Part shown: piece after piece, positions 35,691 through 48,539 of the stretch
Layout: each line of letters starts with the position of its first letter
Numbering within the stretch: the first letter of the stretch is position 1
Source: Symsagittifera roscoffensis
Lineage: Eukaryota > Xenacoelomorpha > Acoela > Convolutidae
DNA: 64,000 nucleotides
Reading direction: 5' to 3'
Assembly (NCBI RefSeq): GCF_963678635.1
Contig: NC_087065.1
Span: 43,959,430-44,023,429 of the forward strand
Translations under genes and position numbers: made by a program
Notes under the pieces: generated by a model
The model's input: the letters and a program-made list of their open reading frames with translations, nothing else
Databases searched by the model: none
What the model was told of the DNA's origin: nothing

Positions 35691-37587
35691 GATTTGAGAA
35701 GGTGGATTATTTTTTTAATCAAAAACGTGTTGGATGATAAATTATTCTCGAAATTCAAACAGCTGAAGTACCAGTATCTTGGCAGAGCTTTGATTCTGCG
35801 ATCTATCATTTGGGCTGTTTCAACTAGCAGGAAAAATTATTTTTCCCAAACGCGAATATATCTTTTTAAATCCGGTTCACACTTACAATATCAGATGGTG
35901 AGTGTCATGATTAGCGTGCAATATTTGTCTTGCGGGTCTTGAAAGTGAGTGGAAATTTTGTCTTCGGATGCGTTCTAGTTTTTGTTGTTCCGAATTTTGA
36001 ACGGGTTTTTAAAACTTTTTTCCGCGCAAACTCAGGCGCCTTAAGCAACATCAGAATGTGCCGAGGGATATATGGTATTAAAATCCTCTCTCTCATGATT
36101 CGAAGGACAACAGAAAAATCCAAAAAAAGTTTCGATTCTAGTAAAACTGACTTGAAATTTTCTTTTCACTCTAGTTTCAAGGGGGCGTGTAATGTTTTTT
36201 ATATGAAAATCGTTTACCTAAGGTATTAAAAATTTAGTTTAACCAAAGGAAAACTAGTCATGGAAAATTCATGTAGCGCTTCCCTGGCATTGATTTGAAA
36301 AAAAGTTTCGTTTCGTTATTCATCTTTAAAACATAACTCCAGTCCATTGCTAGTTTTTAAGAATTCTTCTAGTTTTGTCCCTGCACTGTGCACAAAATGG
36401 CCTAAATCTGAAAAAAAAATAGATTTTTTTTGTCTAGTTTAACAGTGGTCGGAACATTGTGTGCTTTTTGCACAACAACCGGCTGCTCTTCATACAAATT
36501 GCACTGCTTGAAGTTTTTGTAAATGAGGCGTTGCACTCAAGCGTGTTCCTTGTTATTTATAATAGGCCAGGAAGAAAGTCAATATACGATGTTAACCAGA
36601 GTGAATAAATATTCGAGCAACTATCAATTAGTTGATTATCATTATTTACGCCTGCGATAAACAAGGGTATTGCATCCCGGTACTAGACAATTCTCAAGAA
36701 GTTAACATCAAATGCTCTGGTAATAGTATGGTTAGTGTACTAGTTGCTTAAGAGATTTATGTCTTGAGAGTGCGTTAAGAGCTTTTCAATGCTGAAATTT
36801 AAGTTTTTTTCAATTCTGAAATTTAAAATTAGATTTTGTCGCTGGAGGGCCGGCTTTTATTCTATCGGCTTTTTACCCTATTTTTTGTTGGTTGTATATG
36901 GGAGTAATTGGACTCTCAAATGATAATTACAAGGAATCCAAATCAATTCTGTAGACCCTACCTGATAAAAACGAAAAAAAAAAAAACTAAAGATGAAAGT
37001 TTTTCATTTTTAGTGATTTTTCTTCGTTCTAAAGTTTTCGCATTGTCGCTTTTGGTTGGGCGATTGGCGATCCTTATCATATTTTAGCGTTGCTTTCAAT
37101 TGATTTAATGACTTTGTCGCTCATTTTTTATATACTTTTTCTTATTAAGTGTTTCGTCAACAACTTTTGTATTTTTCCATTGATTTCTAGCCTATATTGT
37201 CCAATTGCGCGGGTTCTTTGTATGTTTTGTTAGTTTTAAATTTTGTTTTCTCTACGAGTTCTTGGAAAATCTTTTTTTACTGTAAACTTGTCGTTTTCTG
37301 AAATTCGACTTCTGGAAATTGGTTTTTGTTTTCGGCTTCAAATTTTTTGTATGCCTTTTGTAGTTCAGGGAAGGAATTTTTTTGATTTTTTGTGTGCGTC
37401 GTTTGATTATATTATTTTTGGAGCTTTTTTGTGAAAAATTTTGTATTATTTGAATTTTTTTTTGAAAAAACAGTCATTTTCAGTCGTTTTTTTTTGTTTT
37501 TAGTTGAATTTTTTTTTTGGTCTGATTTGTCTTGGCTATTGAAATTTTGTAGTAAAATTGTTTAGTATGTCCATATCTTCGTTTTAT
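35691..37587. other. AT-rich spacer
   Basis: No gene is supported. A family B head copy lies at about 36645-36690 (CCTGCGATAAACAAGGGTAT). At 35930-36229 a 99-codon open frame has no recognised domain. The rest is T-rich with no structure that I can name. Confidence 0.4.
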
Positions 37588-38095
37588 TAAGTGTCAATGA
37601 ACGTATTGAAGGCTTTTATATAGGTAGTGATGATTTCAGTTGTTTTAGCAAACTCGATCTTAGGTAGTTTGACTTTTGAATTGTTAATATGTTAATCAAG
37701 TTCATTTTCTCAGGTGAAGCCTTAAAATTTATTCAAGCTCAAATTGGATTTTTCGCGGTTTCACTTTTGATTTATTTTTATTTTCAGGTATTTTCTTTTG
37801 CTATTTTCAGCAAAAGTGTAAGATAGAACAGCAAAAGTCACGAAAAATATATCGACTTCTAGTTTCGACAGTGGATTTTATTTTTCAGATTTCCCTGTGG
37901 ATTAAAAAAATCAACTATTGATATATTTTTAGAATATCAGTTGGAGTCAGACTGACATTTTTGCCCAGATGATTTTTTAAAATTTTTGTTGCACCAATGT
38001 AACATTTTTCTAGTTTTTGAATTTTTTTTTTACTGACCAATTTGTGCAATGCAAGTGGCGCGAAGCTTAACATCCGTTAGGACACCTATACAATA
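37588..38095 (+). mobile_element. CD-family repeat with head and 3' end
   Basis: The head at about 37588-37622 reads GTGTCAATGAACGTATTGAA then TATATAGG, with a decayed stem. The body at about 37790-37960 shares AGAACAGCAAAAGT with other copies. The 3' signature TGCAAGTGGCGCGAAGCTTA is at about 38050-38069. This copy shows head, body and end in order within about 500 bp. Confidence 0.55.
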
Positions 38096-40030
38096 AAAGT
38101 TAGTTTTATGAGATGAGTTAAGATACGATTTGCGGTGCGTGCGAATGAAGCAACACATTGCTGCAATTTATGTTACGATTCTCATTCAAGGTGTCTGAAG
38201 CAAGCTTTATTAGCAATATTGATATTTTTAAGAAAATTCAATCGAAAAAAATGAAAGTGTTTTAACTCTTCCTTTACATGCAATGTAAAGTAAAATCCAG
38301 ATACTTGGTGTCTGCATAAGCTTTATTTGGATCAATTAGTGTGCTGTACAACTTGTAAATATCGAGGACATTTTACCAGACTCTGTAAATCACGCCGTAA
38401 AAATATAACAACTTGAAATTATTTCTGAGCCGGGTTAGTTCGCCATGTGCTAGGCACTAAAAGAAAACTGGAAGTTTTGAGCGCGTTTATTTTTCATAAT
38501 TGACAGAATTGGCAAGTTTCCAACCATATTTGCACGACTAATCACTGGTGAAATGATTTTGTGCATTTGAGTTCAGGGCATCGATATCTTTAGATGGTAG
38601 AAAGAAATTGCAAGAGATTAATCAAAAGTCTGAATCGGGCTGAATAATAAACATCACTCCGAGCATAAGTTTTCCAATGAATACCATTTCGACAATGAAT
38701 AGACCAAATTGTTCATTTGCAAACTCCTGAAATTTGACGTATTTCTTTAAAGCCAAATCTGATCTGAAGGTACATTTATTTTTGAACAGCGTTCTTTGAT
38801 ATCTAGATTGAGTTGAATGTGTTATTTCAGCAAAAATGTACATCATTCCAGCGAAATTGTTTTTTGTTATCATCGAAAGTTGAATGAAGAAACAAACAGC
38901 TGATACTAATTTTCCGTACCTTATCCGGAAGTAGATTCAATTGCATGAGAATTGAATTTTGATCTTTTTGGATTTTTTGTGGGTTTTGTATTCGAGCGGT
39001 TTCTCGCATGTCTACGTCTTTGCAAATTGAACGTAAGTTTAATTTTGTATCGGAAGTGGTGCGATCACCGCATCGTCTCTGTGTTGAAAAGGAAAACTAA
39101 CACTGAACACCACCAGCTGAATGGCACTTAGAGTTATTGACAAGGATCGGCGGAGTAGCGGTCTTAGTATTTTAACCGCGTCGCCGGCCTATGTCTTGCT
39201 CCAGTTATATATTTTTTGTTCACTTGGTGGCTGAACACCATTAGTTTGAGGATATATTTTTTCAGAGTTTCATTTTATCATATTACTTAGTTTTAATATA
39301 CAAATTCAGTTTTACTTACCATCAATGACCGCTTGGGTCTCTGTCGTTCTAATTTGTTTTTTTTTCAAGTTGTAGTTAAACAGGTGCAGTGTTACCAGTT
39401 ATGCGTCACGTGAATTTAATTATTCGCTGTTTCTCGAATTAGTTTCATGCTGATTAGCATGTCAATTTGACTGCTAAGAAGCATTTTCGCTTCGATAGAG
39501 TCTGAATATACCTTTTGCCTATCCCCATTTTTGTCTCTGCCTTTAATTATAGTCGAAACGTAGGCATGTCAATGTTTGAGGACCGCCCTATTTTTTTTAT
39601 TTTATTAGGAACTCTGAAATGAAGCTATCACTCTTGATGGTAATAAAAACTTCGGGTTCACCAGTGCTGTAAATCAAAATAAGCAATTTTGTTCTATACT
39701 TCTGGTCGTTGAAATGGTTTTATTACTCTTTCAGAAACTCACTAAGATCTAAGCCTCATAAAAACCGACAATCCTTAGATTATTTGAAATAGAAGCAAAA
39801 CTAATTATAAAATTAATTCTGTTCCACCATAACTGATATCTTATTGAAGCTTTTAGATTTTTCTCAGTTTTCACAATCGAAACCAAAGTATCTTAAATCG
39901 CCAAAACTAATATAAAGTTCGAATGCAGGGCTTAAGCGCAGATTAAGTTCCCATCGAGAAGTGCGATTGCAAGGAATGTCAAGCTTGTCTCCATTACTGC
40001 GTAAAAAATAATTTTTTCTCAAACCACTTT
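38096..40030. other. Spacer containing a compact GC-rich stem-loop
   Basis: No protein gene is supported. At 39148-39186 a two-part stem stands out: CGGCG (39148-39152) pairs with CGCCG (39182-39186) and inside it GCGGT (39158-39162) pairs with ACCGC (39175-39179), leaving a 12-nt loop. It lies directly after a CD-like 3' end (about 39055-39085). It could be a structured RNA or part of a repeat. I find no tRNA boxes around it. Confidence 0.4.
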
Positions 40031-40201
40031 CAAGTTTAAAGTTGACCGTGAAATATCTGTTAAAAATTTGGGTTAAATAGTTTGAAATATATAATCAGTT
40101 TTTGTGTTGTTACTTATTCAACAAGTTTAAAGTTGACCGTGAAATATCTGTTGAAAATTTGGGTTCAATAGTTTGAAATATATAATCAGTTTTTGTGTTA
40201 T
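40031..40201. repeat. 91-bp tandem duplication
   Basis: The unit beginning CAAGTTTAAAGTTGACCGTG occurs at 40031 and again at 40122 with only a few differences, ending near 40201. Confidence 0.85.
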
Positions 40202-40229
40202 TTATTCTGCGTGCGCAGAAATTTTTCTT

Positions 40230-40251
40230 GGGGGGGGGGGGGGGGGGGGGG
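40230..40251. repeat. Homopolymer run of 22 G
   Basis: The run lies between TTTTTCTT and TCGGTTTT, within a short unit whose edges (GCGCAGAAATTTTTC near 40211 and TCTGCGCTGCAGG near 40347) are weakly inverted, possibly a small MITE. Poly-G of this length in such AT-rich DNA is rare and error-prone to sequence. Confidence 0.9.
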
Positions 40252-40789
40252 TCGGTTTTTCGAAAAATTTGACCTTTTTTGAGTTCGATCAATTTGATTT
40301 TCCGAGCTCTCCTAAAATAGTATAAGTACCGTATTAAAAAAAAATTCTGCGCTGCAGGCAAATTTTTCAAAAAACAGGCAAAAAAAGGCGTTTTTAGGCA
40401 CTTTTTTGGAAAATTATGACGAAAAAATTATAATTCAATAGGTTTTCTCTCAAAATAAATAGTTTTCGTTCTTCTTAAAACAATGGAGTGGGGAGGGTTT
40501 TTTTTTCTCTAAGATTTTGTTCTTAGTTCAATTGAGAGGAAGTAAGCAGAGCAAAAAGCTGCTAATCAAGCTATAAAAAACTAAAAAGCTCGCTGCTGTG
40601 AAAAACTAGTTCCTGAAGCTTCAGTTGGCAGATTCTTTAAATAAATTTTTCTCTGCCACAAAAATTTCAAACATAAGTGGAAGAGAAAAAGACAGTTATT
40701 GTTGTAAGCTTGTAATGTTTTGCAATCGGGTATTAAACTTTTTACCGTTAGAAACTATGCTCAATGAAGTTCATGTTTCAATCTATCTT

Positions 40790-42210
40790 TCTATTATATA
40801 TATTTAAATGCCGGTTTCACTAGCTCGCCATATTCAAGCTTTTTCAAGAGATTATTTTTACATAATACGTAGGGTTTTTTGCACTTTTCAGCTTTATCAT
40901 TTATTGCTGTTTCAGAAAAGTTTTTGATTTTCCAGTTCGAACTCAGTGTTTATTTCTCCAAATTTGAAGATAGCTACCCAATAGTGCGATGGTGTTAGGG
41001 TTCACCCGCAATTTAAGAGTTTGGCTTAATCAATTTGAATTCCTCTCAGGGTACTCTCAGGGGTTGAAAATTGTAACTGCTCAAATGCAGGGTTTTCTGA
41101 GGTGTTGCAAATCTTGCCATGACTGCTAAAATCTTATTAATTTCCAAGATATGGCCTTTTTCATGACTTTTTCAATAATTTTCAGAAAACTCAGATAAAA
41201 AAATTTTCATCAAGTTTTAAATTTCGAACCCCGTAGTCTGGAGTTTTTAGGGTGCTCTCAGATAAGGCAAATCTTGCCTCAAAAATACTTCTCAAATGCT
41301 TTTATTTTCCGGGATTTAACGTTTTTATGATTTGTTCGAAAGTTTTTAAAAAACAGATAAAATAAAGGTCCCCAAAAAAGAATATCACAAACCTGTAGCT
41401 GGATGCTGTCTGGTTAGTTTTAGGGGCTGCAATTTTTTTCCTTAAATGTGACTGCCGAAATCCCTTTAGTTTCCGAGATCTGACAGTTTTTCTATATTTA
41501 TAAAAAATCGAAATAAATTGAAAAGCAAAAAGTTTATTAAGTTTGAATTTTCCAACCATATAGTTGGGTGTTCTCTGGGTAATCTCAGAGGTCGTAGATT
41601 TTGCTTCCAAGTTTGACTGCTAAATTTTTCTCAGTTTCCGAGATAAGCCGCGTATGTTTTTTCGAAAAAATTTCAAAAACTCAGATATAAAACTAGACTA
41701 AATTTGCAAATCTAGACACTATGCTGGACTACTGTCAAGGTACTCTCGGGTGTATATTTAGACTCGAAATATACCTTTTTACTCTCCTATGTATGTTTTA
41801 ATGATGCTTTTTCAAAATTTTCAAAAGTGTTCGTTCCAAAAATTTGAAATTTTCGACCCTTTGGTCAGGTGATGACAGGTTACTACCAATCACCAGCAGT
41901 TGCAGGTTTGGCCTCCTTTCTAATTTTATTGCTGATTTTTTTTTGAAGTTTTCGAACTTGAATTTTTTTGCGACGTCTAATTAACCTAAGAAAAAAATAT
42001 TTAACAAGAATGTCATTTATAAATTTAGTGATTTTACAAAGCAAATCGTTTCATTTTTTGTTTTTTAAAATATAAAGTACTGTTGTGTACTGTAAACCCT
42101 TTTCGGGTTCTGTTTCTGAAATACGAAGATCTGAAACCCAGTAATTTTGGAGATTTGGCCCATTTAGTTTTGAAAAAAAACCTTAGTTGAAACTTTTTTT
42201 TATCGTTCAA
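40790..42210 (+). mobile_element. Helitron-like element lacking its 3' end
   Basis: The 5' end TCTATTATATATATTTAAAT is followed by GGTTTCACTAGCTCGCCAT as in other copies. Decayed ~160-bp units continue to about 41960. No hairpin plus CTAG occurs before the next 5' end at 42211, so this copy has lost its terminator. Confidence 0.7.
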
Positions 42211-43654
42211 TCTATTACATATTTAAAATTGGGCTTCACTATCTCGCCATGTTTAAGCTTCACTATCTCGCCATGTCCAACGTAATGTTTTTGCATGTTT
42301 ATACGAAAAAAAAATTTCACAATTAAGTTTGAAACTTTTTTTATCGTTCAATCTATTACATATTTTTTTACGGTCAAGTTGAAACTTTTTTTATCGTTCC
42401 GTCTTTTACATAATTAAATGTGGGCTTCACTATCGCGCGATGTTTAAGCTTCACTATCTCGCCATGTTCAACGTAATAATTTTGCATGTTTAACGAATGA
42501 ATTTTGTCACGATTAAGCTGTATCGTATATTGCAATGGTTGAGAATTTTTTTTGCTTTTCCAGTTGTTCATTTCACCCAGAATAAAATTAGCAAATCAAT
42601 AGTGGGATGCTGTCAGGGTTCAACCAGGGTTGCGAATTTGGCCTACATTTATGATTGCCCAAATGCTGTTAGTTCACGAGATACGACGTTGTTTGTGATT
42701 TTGTTCGAAAACGTTCAGAAATTTCAAATTAAAAAATAATTCACCAATTTTTTCCCCCAAACCTTAAGTTGGGTGCTGTCAGAGTACTCTAAAGAAATGC
42801 GAATCTTGTCTCCAATTATAACTGCCAAAATCCTTGTAGTTTTCGAGATATGACGTGTTATATGATTTCTTTTTATTTTTTCAGAAAACTTGATGTTAAA
42901 AACTCAAAAGATTTAAAAATCATATCACTGTAGTTGGGTATTGAGAGGGTACTCTTAGGAATCTCAAATTCCAAGTCTTGCATCCAAATGCAACTGCTCA
43001 AATGCTCTTAGTTTTCGAGATGTGACGTTAATGTCTTTTTTGAAATTGGTCAAAGAACTCATATATAGAAAAACTTCACTAATTTGAAGTTACCATCTCG
43101 ATAGTGAGGCTCTGTTAGGTTACTGTCATGAGGTGCAAGTTTTTCCTCCAAATTTGACTGCCAAATCTTGGTAGTTTTCTAGATAAGTGATTTTTTGTGA
43201 TTTTTCAAAAAAAAATTGAGAAAACATGAATTTAACTTTTTTCAACATTCGATTTTCCTAACCCTGTAGTTGCGGGCTGTCAGAGTACTCTCATGGGTTT
43301 TGAATATTGCCTCTGAGAATGACTGCCCAAATTCTTTTAGGCTTCCAGGTATGACGTTTTTTTATTATTTTTTTAAATTTTCACAAAAATTGAAAAAAAA
43401 CTGAAGTTTCTAAACCTGTAGTTGTGTACAAGGGTTACAATTCTTTTGTTCAAATGTGAGCTCACAAATGCTTAAAGTTTTCGAGATGGGACGTTTTTTG
43501 ACATTTTTTTCAAATTTTCCGACGTTTGAAATAATCAATTATGCTATTAGGTGCTGTCAGAGTACACTCAATGGCGCGGATCTTACTTCTAATGTATGTT
43601 GTTTGTTTATGAGTTGTCAAAACTTCGAAGCACCGGAGGTTCGTTACACGCTAG
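42211..43654 (+). mobile_element. Helitron-like element with three tandem heads
   Basis: TC-starting heads preceded by TTTATCGTTC lie at 42211, 42352 and about 42402, each followed by ATTTAAA-like and CTATCTCGCCATG-like sequence, so the 5' end was tandemly duplicated. The interior holds about six ~160-bp units. The 3' hairpin GCACCGGAGGTTC (43630-43642) has one mismatch, and CTAG at 43651-43654 is followed by T. Confidence 0.75.
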
Positions 43655-43729
43655 TTTTTGAAATAAAAAGCGCAGTTAGATGTCACTGTCTTTCGATACA
43701 GTCGCATTCATTTCGTTTTTTTCCCTTAA

Positions 43730-44582
43730 TCTATACTATGTTGAATGCCTGTGAGACGTATCTTGCCATGATAAAGTGTTTTTTTTGCAACAGTTAACGG
43801 CATAACGTATCTATGTGAGGTTAAGCTATATCGTATACTGCAATGCTTGAGTTTTTTTTCGATTTTCCAATTTGAATCTAGTGTTTGTTTCACCGAGTTG
43901 AAATTTAGCAACACAATAGTAGGATACTGTCAGAGATTCACCAGGGGCTGCCAATTTGTTCTCCAATTGTGAATGCCCAAATCCTTTTGGTGTACGAGAT
44001 ACGACGATTTTTGTGATTTTTTAAAAATTTTTCAGAAAACTCAATTTTTAAAATAATTTACAAAACTTGAAAATCCTGTAGTTTGGTGCTATCAGAGTAC
44101 TCTCAAAGATTGCGAATCTTGCCTCTAAATATGACTGCTCAAATTTAGTTTTCGAGATATGTTGTGTTGTATGATATCTTTTTTAGTTTTTCAGAAAACT
44201 TAGATTTTAAAAAATTCATTTTTGAAATTCCCAATCTTGTAATTGATTACTGTGAGGATTTTCTCGGGAGTTTCAAGATCCAAATCTTGCGTCTAAATAC
44301 GACTGCTCAAACCTTTTTACTTCCCAAGAGGTGACGTTTTTTTTCTGTCATTTTAAACATTTCAAATAAATTAGATATAAAAAACTTCACAAAATTTAAT
44401 GGGGTTTATCAAAATTTGATTTAAAACATTTCATAGAAAAATCTAAGCAAAATTTGAAATTGCGAACTCTGTTATTGGGTGCGGTCAGAGTACACTCAAA
44501 CGGTGCAGATCTTTTTTCAATATATGCGGCTTTTTTATGAGTTCTAAAAAATTCCAAGCACCGGAGGTGCATTACACGTTAG
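43730..44582 (+). mobile_element. Helitron-like element with altered terminus
   Basis: The 5' end TCTATACTATGTTGAATGCC follows A. The 3' hairpin GCACC-GGA-GGTGC (44558-44570) is intact but the terminus reads TTAG (44579-44582) instead of CTAG. Four to five internal repeat units are present. A second hairpin plus CTAG follows 350 bp downstream. Confidence 0.75.
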
Positions 44583-44932
44583 TTCTTTTTATAAGCAGTT
44601 TTCACGTGTATTAATCTTTTTGAAGCCAGAGTGACTACTTCGTCACTTTTTAAGTGACTAGTAGTTTTTGTCGAAAGTATTTCAAAGTCACTTTTTTGTG
44701 TTTTTTTAAACATTTTGGAAGTTTTTTTAAACATTTTTAACATTTTAAAGTTTTTTTTATTATTTTACTGTTGCAATCGGGAGTAATCCGATAAAATTTG
44801 TTCAAAATTCCACTTTTTTATGAGGCAACTAGGATGCTATGGCTATTTTACGAATAAAAAGAACTGGTCACTTTTTTGTCTCGGCCGAAGTGGTCACCCT
44901 GTTTGAAGCACCGGAGGTGCGTTAGACGCTAG
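44583..44932 (+). mobile_element. Solo Helitron-like 3' end with 350 bp of non-repeat sequence
   Basis: The hairpin GCACC-GGA-GGTGC lies at 44908-44920 and CTAG at 44929-44932, followed by T. The sequence between the TTAG at 44582 and this end lacks the usual internal units. It contains GTGACTACTTCGTCAC and other AGTGAC/GTCACT repeats. It may be flanking DNA taken up when the mutated terminator at 44582 was bypassed. Confidence 0.6.
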
Positions 44933-47932
44933 TTTGCATTATTGTTAAATCCAGATGATTATCTGTTAAGGTGCACAGTTGACGTAGAGCTAACTCCTGC
45001 GACTTGTCCGCCGTTGGTAGATAGTTTGAGTCCCTGCGGGAACTTCGAGCAATTTGTTTTTTATTTTTTTTTATTCGGCTCAATATATTTCAGTATATGT
45101 TATAGAGGATAAGTCGCCTCGCATTCCGTCCTTTTCGTTTTTTTTAGTTAAGTTTTTTAGAGCTGAAAAGTTTTCACGTTGTGTTCCTCAAAATAAACTT
45201 ATCTCAGGTAAGTCGCAAATTTTTGAAGACTTCGTTTTTTGGTAGACCATTGCGTTCTTTTTGCAAAGATAACTGTAGAACGCTACACCATGAAAATTTT
45301 TTAAGCTTACTTTGAGCCTCCTTCCCAACGCCCAAAAATTACGTGCTAGTCCTAATTAGCGACACCACATTGCGGAACAGCTTGTATCTTAGTCATTACC
45401 TTGGGGATCAACGGTTTCAAAATTTCGAGGAAATCGAACTTAAATTGACCTCTGTTTGATTTTTTTCTCGCTAAATCAGAGTTAATAATATATAAAGTGA
45501 ATAAAAGAGAGGATGAGAGAGAGGATGGGACGACGAAAATAAAACCCAATTCGACAATAAACGGTATTACGATATTCTTTTTGTAGTTTTCTTATTAGTA
45601 GCAGTTTAAAATGAAGCAAAATTATCTCGGATGAGCAGCTATCGTAATCCGTTTTGCTTTATTTATGACTTAACAATGGGAGAGAGAGACAGAAAAGTGG
45701 AATAAGTTTCTCCGATTCAATTTGTAAATCTTCTCTCAATAATTTAACATTGAAGGAGGCTCGGAATGGACAGAAAACGGAATTGCCGATCCGCAAGAAC
45801 CTGCACACTACCAAAAAAAAATATTATAATCAGGATAGATGGTTACTGTTTAAGTAGCACATAATGTTCTGATCACCCTGATTAAAGTAAATATATTTAA
45901 AAATAAAAATAGTTCAGGGCGAAAAAAATAATTTTTTCTAGTTCAGGGCGAAAAAAATAGGTAGCGCAAAAACTTCAGAACGAGACGTATTTTTAGCTAA
46001 AATAGCGTAAAAATTTTACATTAAAAAAATTGAGTGTCATCCAAATTGAGTTTTGTCTCATTTAAATTCGTGAAATTTTGTCCAAAAAAATCTGAAAATT
46101 TCAGATCCATTTTTTGCGACACTGCGACAACTTTTTGTTTTCGTTTTTTGAGCTCAGTTTTCCATTTTTACTGATGATTGAGCAAAATAAGTTGATTTGC
46201 TCTCATACTCGATCTATTCATCTCTTATACATTTTACTACCACGGTTTACTGAGATTCAGAAACGTGGTCTTCCTCAGTCAGATTTTCGGGGATCAACCG
46301 ATTAACGTCAAAAGCAAATTTGAAAAATAACCCAAGCAACGAATTGGTCATGCTAATTTTTTGTTCAGTCACAACCAGAGATTATGCACTGTGCCCGTCC
46401 CAGCCGCAGCTGATTATGAAGTGGATTGTTCTGTGTTGTAACGCAGGGTTCAAAGTATGTAAGTGCTTCGTACCCTGAATACCAGTGAATAGAGAATGCA
46501 TGGTGTGCGCCTTTGTGAAGTAGGTGAATTGGGGAGAGCGCCTAATTATCGTTGGTGTCAAACCTGCCCTTGGGTATACAATTTCATTTCTCTCTTATCC
46601 GCTTCCGCCTTCAATCTGCCTGCCCCATTCTGACTATTTCGCCCCCAATTTTTGAGATAATTTCCCTTCGCACCTTTATTAGATCCTCCTGTTAATTTAC
46701 CTTTTTTCTTTTTTCTTGCACACTGCAGATTATATCTTATGAGATCCGATTTAAACTCACTTACTTCGTGTTTACTGGTTCTTTTCAGATGTAAATGCAC
46801 CAAATGTGTAAGATCCATTAATTAGAGTAATTAGTGTGAGATTAAATAAGACTTATTGGAACTTAGAATTTCTAACCCAATTTTTTTTATAGTATTGCTA
46901 GCAATTGTGATATCGTATATTATTTCATAAGAATTTAACTTGATTGTTTTTAGCCGTAAATCAATGTAAGTAAAATATTCATCGGATTTTTATCAAAGTT
47001 TCTAAAGATATTACATCAGTCAGTTTTTAAGAAATAAGTTCTAGAACTTTGTAGAATACTGTACCGCAATCAACTGGCGTGTTATTAACTGTTACGATCT
47101 CCACAGTTGGGTAGAAGGTTCGTTATGTGCGTGCTTTTTTGCGCAAAATCTAGTACCACAAAAAAGGTCAGATGAGATCGATTTATATATCATCTCAAAA
47201 AATATACCACAAAATGTCAACTTTCTGATTTGTTGAACGTTTCTTGGACTCTTCCCGATAACTATCCTGTCAAATCTAATATCATAGGTCAAATCAACAA
47301 AACAGGCTGTTGGAAGCTTACTTTGAAATTTTTATTATGCTCAGTTTCTTTTACATAAAAGTTATGGCCTTCAAACAAGTGAAAGTTTTAAAGCTTTGAC
47401 CGTTTTTGGAAGTTTTTTTACTTAACGCGAAAATTACCGTGCCAATTCTCAGGTTAATTGTTTAATCGATAAGCTTGATTTTGGGAATCTTCTCTAGTTT
47501 ACCGGCCACTACCTGCTTTTAGCAGAAAAGATTACGCATTTCGGAAGATCGTAGACCGATCTTAGACCGACTAAGTTTTTGAATTTAGACAGTTTTTTAG
47601 AAACTTTTGAACTTTCTCAAAACTACCCTATCAAATCCTAGATGAAATAATCAATCGAAAAAAGCGCTTGCGCGCTTGTTTTTTGCAGGAGTGGTTACAT
47701 AATGTTTTGTAAGAGATTTGTTTTGTTATATCTGTGGGAAAATTCCAAAATCTAAAAAGTTTCACTCTTCCTGCAGCAGTAAAGCAAATTCGAAAAATGT
47801 CAAACACATACCTCCAGCTTTAGATGGGCTCTATGTGTCCTTCATTTAGACATACGAAAGTTTGGTTGACTGAGTTTTTTTAACATAAATCATTTTTTTC
47901 GATTTTTTTTCTACTGATCGAGTGCTTTATCG
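44933..47932. other. Spacer with scattered splice-like sites, no firm gene
   Basis: At 45088-45206 an acceptor-like TATATTTCAG and a perfect donor CAG|GTAAGT enclose an open stretch (EDKSPRIPSF and onward), a weak exon candidate. At 46380-46820 composition is more balanced and a minus-strand frame of 86 codons (46558-46818) is Lys/Asn-rich with no domain. A 26-bp direct duplication (TAGTTCAGGGCGAAAAAAAT) lies at about 45911-45965. The 47280-47660 segment resembles the dispersed repeat at 19.3 and 21.7 kb. Confidence 0.35.
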
Positions 47933-47966
47933 CAAGTGGTGCGATGCTCCGCTTCGCCTCTGTGTG
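47933..47966 (+). repeat. CD-family 3' hairpin end
   Basis: GCAAGTGGTGCGATGCTCCG then CTTCGCCTCTGTGTGAG. In the consensus of this family the hairpin is GCGAAGC-TCC-GCTTCGC. Similar ends occur near 16107, 20770, 22875, 38050, 39055, 52388, 52898 (inverted) and 55700. Confidence 0.6.
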
Positions 47967-48371
47967 AGAGTGGCAAGTTTATCCGGCACAAAAATCAAAT
48001 CCAAATGAAGTGAGGCCAAATGTTTGTTCAAATTTTTGCTCAGCACAAAATATATCAATTTATGCTTGAAATTTAGAATGGTGGTTTCAAATTTTGTTCT
48101 TTTTTCTATGTATGCTGTGGTGGCTTTTTGATTCAGACCAATTCGGACCGTTTCTCCAATATTTGATATCACACGAGAGTATACTGTGCGCAATGTTAAA
48201 ATTGCTGTAATTTCGTTGCTTTTAATGGAAATTATAGAAGGCTCTGAAAAGGATGAAAAGCCAGTACATAGCTAAGGAATCTACCATACAAAACATTAAT
48301 ATTTGACATTGACAGTCTAAAACTTCGTTTATTTTAATTTTTTCGCCATCAACTGTTGGATACCATTTATA

Positions 48372-48420
48372 GGGCAGTCGGAACTATCAGGGCTTTGCAC
48401 TGATATACGAGAAGTCTTAT
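48372..48420 (+). repeat. E-family 3' end, diverged
   Basis: GGGCAGTCGGAACTATCAGG, then GCTTTGCACTGATAT. This is the diverged terminal hairpin of the E family described at 49084. Another end, CAGGGC-TTC-GCACTG, lies at about 49050-49080 directly abutting the next E element. Confidence 0.6.
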
Positions 48421-48539
48421 TCTGAATTTCGTAAAATGACGGCGCAGAGTAGACTGGCAAATATGTTAGATCTCCATGCCAACAAACTTTGTGGTCATTA
48501 CTTGCGTTTGACTTTTTGCTTCCGACTTTCGAAGAGACA

